The translations under genes were made by a program, and so were the position numbers. Of a stretch of DNA of 64,000 nucleotides, positions 58,018 to 64,000 are shown piece after piece (within the stretch, counting starts at the first letter, position 1; every line of letters starts with the position of its first letter). The stretch covers positions 1,674,001-1,738,000 of the forward strand of contig OZ240681.1 in NCBI GenBank assembly GCA_965199165.1, read 5' to 3'. The notes beneath the pieces were generated by a model, which ran no database searches, had not been told where the DNA came from, and saw only the letters and a list, made by a program, of their open reading frames with translations. This DNA comes from LMUY01 sp965199165. Its GTDB lineage: Bacteria > Pseudomonadota > Alphaproteobacteria > Acetobacterales > Acetobacteraceae.

Positions 58018-58953
58018 ATGATCGACCGCCGCACCCTGCTGGCCGGCCTCGCCGTCGGCGCCGCGACCACCGCCACGACCGTCCGCGCCCAAAGCTACCG
58101 CGAGGCCTACCCCGAACTGGTGTTCGCCGTGGTGCCGGCCGAGAACGCCTCCGGTGTCACCGACCGCTACACGCCCTTCACCGCCTATCTCACCAAGCAG
58201 CTGGGTACGAAGGTGACCCTGCGCGTCGCCAACGATTATGCCGCCGTGATCGAGGGGCAGCGGGCTGGCAACATCCACATCGGGTATTACGGCCCGGCCT
58301 CCTTCGCGCGCGCGCTGGTGACCGGGGTCAAGACCACTGCCTTCGTCATCGACGTCAACAGCGACGGGACCAAGGGCTACTACTCGGTCTTCTACGTGAA
58401 GGCCGACAGCCCGTACAAGACGGTGGGGGACCTGAAGGGCAAGGACCTGGGCCTGGTCGACCCGAACTCCACCTCCGGCTACAACATGCCGCTGTTCGCC
58501 CTGAACAAGCTGGGCATCAACGCGGAACAGTTCTTCGGCAAGCTGCTCATCACCGGCAGCCACGAGAACGCGGTGCTGGCGCTGTGGCAGGGCACCGTCC
58601 AGGTCGCCGCCAATTTCTGGAACGCGCCGGACGACAGCAACCTGACCCGCATGCTGAACAAGGGCATGATCAAGACTGCCGACGGCAAGCCCGCCACCGT
58701 CGACGACTTCCGCATCATCCTCAAGTCGGACCTCATCATCAACGGCCCGACCGCCTACCTCGACAGCCTGCCGCCCGACCTGAAGGCGGCCATCCGCACC
58801 GCCTGGCTGGACGCGGCCAAGAACGAAAAGGCCGCCTTCGACCGCCTGTCGGACGGCAAGAACCAGCCCTTCCAGACCACGGACAACGCCGCCTACGACG
58901 ACACGGTGAAGCTGATCACCTTCGTCGACCGGCTGCGCAAGCAGAACGGCTGA
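58018..58953 (+). CDS. phnD: Phosphonate-binding periplasmic protein
   Basis: A 311-residue binding protein with a Tat-like or Sec signal (MIDRRTLLAGLAVGAATTATTVRAQS; two Arg but no full twin-Arg consensus). The mature part shows the PhnD family segments LVFAVVPAENASGVTDRYTPFTAYL, GYYGPASFARAL and DPNSTSGYNMPLF. It captures phosphonates, phosphite or related compounds in the periplasm. It begins 31 bp after phnC with GAAGGAG before the ATG. Confidence 0.95.
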   Translation: MIDRRTLLAGLAVGAATTATTVRAQSYREAYPELVFAVVPAENASGVTDRYTPFTAYLTKQLGTKVTLRVANDYAAVIEGQRAGNIHIGYYGPASFARALVTGVKTTAFVIDVNSDGTKGYYSVFYVKADSPYKTVGDLKGKDLGLVDPNSTSGYNMPLFALNKLGINAEQFFGKLLITGSHENAVLALWQGTVQVAANFWNAPDDSNLTRMLNKGMIKTADGKPATVDDFRIILKSDLIINGPTAYLDSLPPDLKAAIRTAWLDAAKNEKAAFDRLSDGKNQPFQTTDNAAYDDTVKLITFVDRLRKQNG

Positions 58954-58973
58954 CGCGACGCGGCGCCGGCGGC

Positions 58974-59855
58974 ATGGACCACGCCCTGCCGATGCCGCCG
59001 GAGCCGCAACTCCGCCCATTGCTCGACGGCTACGCCCAGGCGGTCGCCGCCCGCCGACGCATGACGCTGGTCGGCATCGTGCTGCTGGTCGCCGCGACCC
59101 TGCTGTCCGCCTTCGGGGCCGAGGTGCGTCTCGACACGTTCTGGGACAATCTCGGCAACTTCGGCAGCTATTTCGGCCGGCTGACCCATCTGGACACCGG
59201 CGCCCATGTCTGGACCGACCCGGCCTATTGGTTCTGGGGCCTGCGCCGCTGGAGCCTGCAACTCGGCCAGACGCTGCTGATCGCCTATGTCGGCACGGCG
59301 ACGGGTGCCGTGCTCGGGCTGGTCGGCGGGGTGCTCGCCAGCCGCAACATCACCCGCTCCCCCACTCTCCGCTTCCTGGCAGTCCGCGTGCTGGAGTTCG
59401 ACCGCACGGTGCCCGACATCGTCTTCGCGCTGATCTTCGTCGTGGCGTTCGGCTTGGGTCCGCTGCCCGGCGTGCTCGCCATCACGCTGCACACGGCCGG
59501 CACGCTCGGCAAGCTGTTCGCCGAGGTGATCGAGAACATCGACATGAAGCCGGTGGAGGGCGTGCAGGGCGCCGGCGGCAGCTGGCTGTCGCAAATCCGC
59601 TTCGGCGTGCTGCCGCAGGTCGTTTCCAACTTCGCCAGCTACACCCTGCTGCGGCTGGAGGTGAACGTCCGCGGCGCCGCGGTGATCGGCTTCGTGGGCG
59701 CCGGCGGCATCGGCCAGGAGCTGATCACCGCCATCCGCAAGTTCTACTACTCGGACGTCAGCGCCATCCTGCTGATGATCCTGGTCTGCGTGATCGCCAT
59801 CGACTTCGCCTCCGAACGGCTGCGGCATCGCCTGCTGGCCGGGGAGCGCGGTTAA
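58974..59855 (+). CDS. phnE: Phosphonate ABC transporter permease, first PhnE
   Basis: A 293-residue membrane protein with about six segments. The PhnE signatures are present: LAVRVLEFDRTVPDIVFALIFV, EVIENIDMKPVEGVQGAGGSW (coupling loop) and GFVGAGGIGQEL. ATG at 58974, 20 bp after phnD, with GGCGGC rather than a clear ribosome-binding site. Its stop overlaps the next ATG by one base (TAATG). Confidence 0.93.
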   Translation: MDHALPMPPEPQLRPLLDGYAQAVAARRRMTLVGIVLLVAATLLSAFGAEVRLDTFWDNLGNFGSYFGRLTHLDTGAHVWTDPAYWFWGLRRWSLQLGQTLLIAYVGTATGAVLGLVGGVLASRNITRSPTLRFLAVRVLEFDRTVPDIVFALIFVVAFGLGPLPGVLAITLHTAGTLGKLFAEVIENIDMKPVEGVQGAGGSWLSQIRFGVLPQVVSNFASYTLLRLEVNVRGAAVIGFVGAGGIGQELITAIRKFYYSDVSAILLMILVCVIAIDFASERLRHRLLAGERG

Positions 59856-60709
59856 TGAGCGGCACTCTGCGGGCGGAGTTCGAGGGCCGCCGGGCCGACG
59901 TCGAAGCGCGCCACGGTGCCATCCTGGACGGTCACGGCGGCAATCGTGCCATGCTGGCGCTGGTGGCAGCGGGCGTCCTGCTTTACGGCGCCGGGTTGGT
60001 GGTGCTCGACATCTCTCCGGTGCGCATCTGGCAGGGGCTGGGCCAACTGGGCACCATCGTGGTGCTCATGCTGCCACCTAGCACCGGCGGCCATTTCGCG
60101 CTCTACCTGGACGCGCTTGGGCAGACGCTGTCGATCGCCTTCCTTGGCACGCTGCTGGCCGCCGTGCTGGCGCTGCCCTTCGGCTTCCTCGCCGCCCGCA
60201 ACGTCGTCGCCAACCGGCTGGTGCACGTCCTTGCCCGGCGCAGCCTGGACACGGTGCGCAGCATCGACGTGCTGATCTGGGCGCTGATCTGGATCAACGT
60301 CGTGGGGCTGGGGCCGTTCGCCGGCGCGCTGGCCATCGCCTCCTCCGATTTCGGCGCCTTGGCCAAGCTGATGTCCGAGGCGATCGAGACCGCGGACCGC
60401 AAGCCGGTCGAAGGCGTGGTCGCCAGCGGCGGCGGCCCCCTGCTGGCGCTGCGCTTCGGCATCCTGCCGCAGATCCTGCCGGTGTTCGCGAGCCAGTTGC
60501 TGTATTTCTTCGAGTCGAACACCCGCTCGGCCACCATCATCGGCATCGTCGGCGCGGGCGGGATCGGGCTGCACCTGTATGAACAGATCCGCGTGCTGGA
60601 ATGGCGGCAGGTCTCCTTCCTGATCCTGATGGTGCTGGTGACGGTGGCCGCGATCGACCTCGTGTCCCGTCGGCTGCGCCTGGCCTTGGTCGGGCGACGG
60701 AGTGGCTGA
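59855..60709 (+). CDS. phnE: Phosphonate ABC transporter permease, second PhnE
   Basis: A 284-residue paralogue of the preceding permease: RRSLDTVRSIDVLIWALIWI, SEAIETADRKPVEGVVASGG and GIVGAGGIGLHLYEQ. Two PhnE genes usually give a heterodimer. The frame starts inside the previous stop codon (TAATG), so the two are made together. It ends the operon; no hairpin terminator was seen after it. Confidence 0.93.
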   Translation: MSGTLRAEFEGRRADVEARHGAILDGHGGNRAMLALVAAGVLLYGAGLVVLDISPVRIWQGLGQLGTIVVLMLPPSTGGHFALYLDALGQTLSIAFLGTLLAAVLALPFGFLAARNVVANRLVHVLARRSLDTVRSIDVLIWALIWINVVGLGPFAGALAIASSDFGALAKLMSEAIETADRKPVEGVVASGGGPLLALRFGILPQILPVFASQLLYFFESNTRSATIIGIVGAGGIGLHLYEQIRVLEWRQVSFLILMVLVTVAAIDLVSRRLRLALVGRRSG

Positions 60710-61001
60710 TCGGGCTGGGATGATGGGGTCGCCACCCATCTTCGGAAGACGTTCCCACCATTTGCCTTCCACGGCATTTCCTATACGCATCGGGTCTGAC
60801 CAGCCTTCATCATCGAGCCACATCATTGCCGCTCCAATCTGCTGTTTGCACTGTATCGACGGTCGGCCTCGAACTATTCGTAATGGCAGTTAGGCGACCA
60901 TAAAGGGGCGAGCGGCAGCCTCGTAGTCGGGAGCGATTAGACCGAGATCAAGCACGACACCCTCTCTCGCCAGGTGCTATGCTGGTGTTCAGAGGTTCCG
61001 C
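60710..61001. other. Intergenic interval, 292 bp, with possible gene remnants
   Basis: Less GC-rich than its surroundings. On the minus strand short protein-like stretches occur in broken frames (MMWLDDEGWSDPMRIGNAVE... near 60826-60715 and LDLGLIAPDYEAAARPFMVA ending near 60894), which may be remnants of a decayed gene, but I cannot name a family. The end near 60975-61001 should hold the promoter of the toxin-antitoxin pair. Confidence 0.35.
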
Positions 61002-61280
61002 ATGGGCACAATACAGCTACCGAACGAGCTTCAGCGCATGATCGAGCAACAGGTGGCCGAAGGCAGGGCTGCCAGCGCGGTGGCGTTCCTGGAGGAGGCG
61101 GCCAGACGCTTGATCAACGAGACCGTGGGCGAAGAGGACGAACTTCTCCAGGCAGCCGAGGCTGGCGCGGCCGACATCGAGGGAGGCCGCTACGTGACCG
61201 TGGTGACCCCGGAGGATGAACGGCGCCTCTATGATGGCGTGATGGCGCGCCTCCAGGCTCACCTTTCCACCAGCGGCTGA
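61002..61280 (+). CDS. ParD/CopG-like antitoxin
   Basis: A 92-residue protein. The N-terminal strand and helices (MGTIQLPNELQRMIEQQVAEGRAASAVAFLEEAARRLI) look like a ribbon-helix-helix DNA-binding domain, and the acidic tail is a usual toxin-binding region. AGAGG precedes the ATG by 6 nt. The toxin gene starts immediately after its stop codon (TGA-TTG). Expected role: neutralise the toxin and repress the operon. Confidence 0.75.
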   Translation: MGTIQLPNELQRMIEQQVAEGRAASAVAFLEEAARRLINETVGEEDELLQAAEAGAADIEGGRYVTVVTPEDERRLYDGVMARLQAHLSTSG

Positions 61281-61649
61281 TTGGCCTACCGGCTAACCAA
61301 AAGCGCCGAGGATCAGATCGACGCTTGTCTGCTCGACAGCGCGCGTGAGCACGGCTTGGAGGCTGCCGGGCGGTATGGCCAACTGATCCTGGCGGCAATG
61401 GCCGTGCTCGGCGACAACCCGCATGCAATCGGGTCAGTTGAGGTGCCACGCCTGCGAGGTGTTCTCGCCTACCCGATCCGGCTGCTTCGCCAGCGTGCTG
61501 AGCCGGCGCGGCGCGTCGGTAAGCCTCGGCACTTTGTCGTCTACCGGCTCGGGACCGACGAGGTTGTCGAGGTCCTGGGCTTGGTCCATGACCGCATGGT
61601 GCTGTCCCGTGCTGCCCGAAGGATCATGCGAGCGACCGATAAGGGCTGA
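61281..61649 (+). CDS. ParE/RelE-superfamily toxin
   Basis: A 122-residue protein opening with TTG at 61281: MAYRLTKSAEDQIDACLLDSAREHGLEAAGRYG, the ParE-type helical hairpin, and closing with HFVVYRLGTDEVVEVLGLVHDRM, the family's last strands with the I/V-L-G-L-V-H-D-R-M end. ParE proteins act on DNA gyrase, but RelE-like members cut mRNA; which applies here is not certain. A TTG start immediately behind the antitoxin stop keeps toxin output low. Confidence 0.78.
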   Translation: MAYRLTKSAEDQIDACLLDSAREHGLEAAGRYGQLILAAMAVLGDNPHAIGSVEVPRLRGVLAYPIRLLRQRAEPARRVGKPRHFVVYRLGTDEVVEVLGLVHDRMVLSRAARRIMRATDKG

Positions 61650-61742
61650 GTGGGACCGAACGCCGGCGTGTAAAACCTTCTTCAAACGGAAGCGTCTCCC
61701 GCCCTTGCCCTCCCTTCCCCGCTTGCGCCATTTTACCGCCAG

Positions 61743-62777
61743 ATGCCGCCCGCCCGCCGCCGCGCCCCACCCCCTCCGCCGCCGGCGCCCGAACTGGCGG
61801 CGACGCTCACCACCGAACGGCTGCTGCTGCGCCCGCCGGCCTTGCCGGACGCGGAGCAGCTCCACCGGCTGGTGAACGACTGGGCCGTGGTGCGCATGCT
61901 GTCCCGCCTGCCCTTCCCCTACCCGCGCACGCTCACGGACGAGTGGATCGCCTCCACGGCGGAGCAGCGGGAGAAGGGCAGCGCCTACCACCTGGTGATC
62001 GCCGGGCAGGAGAACGGGAAGGAGCTGGTGATCGGCTGCGTCGGCCTAAGGCTGGACAAGACGCCCGGCGTAGGCAACCTCGGCTACTGGGTCGGCCGCC
62101 AATACTGGGGGCACGGCGTCGCGACGGAGGCGGTGGGGCGGGTGGCGCGCTGGGCGTTGGCCAACCTGTCCATCGACCGCATCGAGGCGCATGTCGCGGA
62201 GGACAACCCCGCCTCGTCCGCCGTGCTGCGCCGGGTCGGCCTGCGGGAGGTGGGGCACGGGCGGGAGGCCTTCCTCGCCCGCGGCGGCGACCACCCGGTG
62301 ATCCGGTTCGAGGCGACGAGGGACGACCTGTTCGGCGCCGTCGAAACCCCTGCCGCGACGCACGAGCCGGCCCTAGGCAAGCCGCTGCTGCTGGTGGCCG
62401 CCTGCGCGCTGATCGACGTGGACAACCGGGTGCTGCTGGCGCGCCGGCCGGAAGGCAAGAAGATGGCCGGGCTGTGGGAATTCCCCGGCGGCAAGCTCAA
62501 CCCCGGCGAGACCCCGGAGCAGGCGTTGATCCGCGAGTTGAAGGAGGAACTGGGCATCGACGTGACGGAGGCTTGCCTCGCTCCCTTCGCCTTCGCCTCC
62601 CACGACTACGACCGCTTCCATCTGCTGATGCCGCTGTTCCTGTGTCGTCGCTGGAAGGGCGTGCCCACCGGGCTGGAAGACCAGGCGCTCGCCTGGGTGC
62701 GCCCCAACAAGCTGACGGACTACGACATGCCCCCGGCCGACAAGCCGCTCATCCCCCTGCTGAGGGACTTCCTGTGA
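61743..62777 (+). CDS. GNAT acetyltransferase-Nudix hydrolase fusion
   Basis: A 344-residue two-domain protein. The first ~200 residues form a GNAT domain of the RimJ type (LTTERLLLRPPALPDAEQLHRLV, YWVGRQYWGHGVATEAV with the acetyl-CoA loop, ending NPASSAVLRRVGLREVG). Residues from ~215 form a MutT-type Nudix domain: LLARRPEGKKMAGLWEFPGG and the Nudix box GETPEQALIRELKEELG with all catalytic Glu. The Nudix part resembles 8-oxo-dGTP pyrophosphatases. The N-terminus is very Pro-rich. The stop overlaps the next start (GTGA). Confidence 0.92.
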   Translation: MPPARRRAPPPPPPAPELAATLTTERLLLRPPALPDAEQLHRLVNDWAVVRMLSRLPFPYPRTLTDEWIASTAEQREKGSAYHLVIAGQENGKELVIGCVGLRLDKTPGVGNLGYWVGRQYWGHGVATEAVGRVARWALANLSIDRIEAHVAEDNPASSAVLRRVGLREVGHGREAFLARGGDHPVIRFEATRDDLFGAVETPAATHEPALGKPLLLVAACALIDVDNRVLLARRPEGKKMAGLWEFPGGKLNPGETPEQALIRELKEELGIDVTEACLAPFAFASHDYDRFHLLMPLFLCRRWKGVPTGLEDQALAWVRPNKLTDYDMPPADKPLIPLLRDFL

Positions 62778-63529
62778 CCAACCCCACCGCCTGCCTGCTC
62801 GTCATCGGCAACGAGGTGCTGTCCGGCCGCACCCAGGACGCCAACATCAAGTTCCTCGCCACCCGGCTGGGCGAACTCGGCATCCCCCTGCGCGAGGTGC
62901 GGGTCATCCCGGACGTGCCGGACACCATCATCGGCACGGTGAACGAGGTGCGGGCCCGGTTCGATCACGTCTTCACCACCGGCGGCATCGGGCCGACGCA
63001 CGACGACATCACCAGCGAGTGCGTCTCCGCCGCGTTCGGCGTCCCGTGGGAGCCGCATGGCGAGGCCTGGGCGCGGATGGAGCGCCACTACAAGCCGGGC
63101 GAGTTCAATGCCGCCCGGCAGCGCATGGCCACGATGCCACGCGGCGCCACGCTGATCGACAACGCCATCTCCATCGCGCCGGGCTTCAGCATCGGCAACG
63201 TGCACGTCATGGCCGGGGTGCCGCGCATCATGCAGTCCATGTTCGAGGCGCTGGCGCCCTCGCTGGCCGGCGGCCCGCCCATCGTCTCCCGCGCGGTGCA
63301 CGCCATCGGGCTGCTGGAGGGCCAGGTGGCGGACGGCCTGCGGGCGGTGCAGGAGCGGCATCCCACACTGGACCTCGGCTCCTACCCGTTCTATCGCGCC
63401 AGCGGCAACGGCGTGGCCCTGGTGGCGAAAGGCCCGGATGCCGCAGCGGCCGAGGCGGCGATTGCAGAGGTGGCGGAGTTGATTCGGCGGTTCGGGCTGG
63501 CGCCGGTCCAGGGCGAACCGCCGACCTGA
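62774..63529 (+). CDS. CinA N-terminal-type molybdopterin-binding (MoCF) domain protein
   Basis: A 251-residue protein of the MoaB/Mog/CinA fold: CLLVIGNEVLSGRTQDANIKFLA at the start, FTTGGIGPTHDDITSECVSAAFG in the middle. Only the CinA N-terminal (COG1058) part is present; the C-terminal nicotinamide-nucleotide deamidase domain is absent. This half can hydrolyse ADP-ribose or bind molybdopterin in relatives. GTG at 62774 overlaps the preceding stop, tying it to the GNAT-Nudix gene, another nucleotide-sanitation enzyme. Confidence 0.9.
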   Translation: MTNPTACLLVIGNEVLSGRTQDANIKFLATRLGELGIPLREVRVIPDVPDTIIGTVNEVRARFDHVFTTGGIGPTHDDITSECVSAAFGVPWEPHGEAWARMERHYKPGEFNAARQRMATMPRGATLIDNAISIAPGFSIGNVHVMAGVPRIMQSMFEALAPSLAGGPPIVSRAVHAIGLLEGQVADGLRAVQERHPTLDLGSYPFYRASGNGVALVAKGPDAAAAEAAIAEVAELIRRFGLAPVQGEPPT

Positions 63530-63765
63530 TCTCATGATCTTGAAGTCCGCACTTGCAGCGAAAGGAGGAGATGGGCAGGCCACCGAAAACAGAGGGTGAT
63601 GTCCCGCGAAGTTCGCTTGCGCACTCCCTGACCCGGGGCACGAGCAGCGGCCCCGGCTCTGTCGCCAGCGATCGGGCTCCCGCCATCGATGCCGGTGTGC
63701 AGCCGGCCGCCGCTTGCTGCGTTGGATGCACGCACGAGCAAGCCTGTTTCTTGTAAAGAGCGACG
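63530..63765. other. Intergenic interval, 236 bp
   Basis: A short plus-strand frame (63553-63756) has an AAAGGAGG next to an ATG at 63571, but the spacing is only 2 nt and the translation is not protein-like (Ser/Pro/Ala-rich, no conserved motif). The interval probably carries the promoter of the hydrolase gene that follows. Confidence 0.4.
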
Positions 63766-64000
63766 ATGCCGATTTACGATGCCCGATCGATCCCCAAACG
63801 CGTTGAAAGCGGCGTTAAGGATGCTGAGATCGCCGAGTGGCTGAAGACCGGGCCAGTGCTGGGCAGCCATAAGCCTATCCACGTCCAGCGTCGCGAGCAT
63901 GATGCCTTCATCGACGCGAACCCGCCGCCGGTCGGCCGCATCGAGCATCTGGGGCTGCCCGGCCCGCACGGCACTGTGCCGGTGCGCGTATATCACCCTG
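63766..64000 (+). CDS. Alpha/beta hydrolase fold-3 family protein (5' part)
   Basis: The frame opens at ATG 63766 and is still open at the window end, giving 78 residues. It begins MPIYDARSIPKRVESG and later reads RIEHLGLPGPHGTVPVRVYHP, matching the N-terminal strand pattern of acetyl-esterase/hormone-sensitive-lipase-type hydrolases. The catalytic Ser, Asp and His lie beyond the edge, so activity cannot be judged. Confidence 0.7.
   Translation, partial: MPIYDARSIPKRVESGVKDAEIAEWLKTGPVLGSHKPIHVQRREHDAFIDANPPPVGRIEHLGLPGPHGTVPVRVYHP

Noticed and set aside
60103..60826. Minus-strand frame overlapping the second phnE
   Set aside because: It lies opposite a well-supported gene and has no recognisable motif; only its outer 90 bases, in the intergenic gap, look protein-like.
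63553..63756. 67-aa plus-strand frame before the hydrolase
   Set aside because: Ribosome-binding site spacing is wrong and the translation lacks protein character.

Overview
The window is 64 kb of very GC-rich DNA that codes almost throughout and has strongly GC-biased third codon positions. The gene families (DUF3576 lipoprotein, DUF2889, a Gln-Trp-ended alphaproteobacterial porin, FlaA1/CapD-type epimerase, assimilatory nitrate genes) point to an alphaproteobacterium, most likely Acetobacteraceae or a close relative in the Rhodospirillales/Acetobacterales. That placement is inferred from gene content and protein style, not from a search. There is one RNA gene, a tRNA-Thr(GGU). No CRISPR array, complete IS or prophage was seen.

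Layout. 1-6.1 kb: DUF3576 lipoprotein (cut by the window edge), porin with a structured leader and a terminator, YggS, Kup potassium transporter, a small unknown protein, a nucleoside deaminase. 6.4-13.9 kb, mostly minus strand: DUF2889, an ArgE plus aspartoacylase-like pair, an N-terminally shortened Fic protein behind an ABC-F ATPase, a small membrane protein; then ndk, a small lipoprotein and a Uma2 protein. 14-16.3 kb: intradiol ring-cleavage dioxygenase and a DctA-type carrier. 16.4-23.7 kb: nitrate/nitrite assimilation (FAD oxidoreductase, sirohaem nitrite reductase, reductase flavoprotein, nitrate reductase), with a paired palindrome between the last two genes; the FNT-family anion channel lies apart at 41.7 kb. 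23.8-25.3 kb: gpmI. 25.5-33.6 kb: one tightly packed nine-gene minus-strand catabolic/transport operon (MFS, amidohydrolase, Rieske protein, two isocitrate-lyase/PEP-mutase-family enzymes, ABC importer) of unknown substrate. 33.7-38.9 kb: tRNA-Thr and a polysaccharide/sugar-nucleotide cluster. 39-42.5 kb: M20 peptidase, CopC-like protein, CheW, a lytic-transglycosylase-like lipoprotein, FNT channel.

The most unusual locus is 43.0-53.9 kb. A giant protein of about 2,900 residues is made almost entirely of an eight-residue repeat, [AG]-L-[ST]-x-x-Q-[LIV]-[AG]. Part of it is organised into a second, exact level of 24 octads (192 residues, 576 bp), with eight consecutive units perfectly in phase. 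Only 25 bp downstream on the same strand is a TPR/GT41 glycosyltransferase (SPINDLY/OGT type) whose recognisable active-site residues are intact. I infer a dedicated pair: a Ser/Thr-rich repeat protein and the enzyme that glycosylates it. The giant protein has no recognisable signal peptide and no adjacent secretion genes.

54-64 kb: alaS, a small coiled-coil protein, a complete phosphonate-type ABC importer (phnC-phnD-phnE-phnE), a ParD/ParE-like toxin-antitoxin pair, a GNAT-Nudix fusion overlapping a CinA-type MoCF protein, and the start of an alpha/beta hydrolase cut by the window end.
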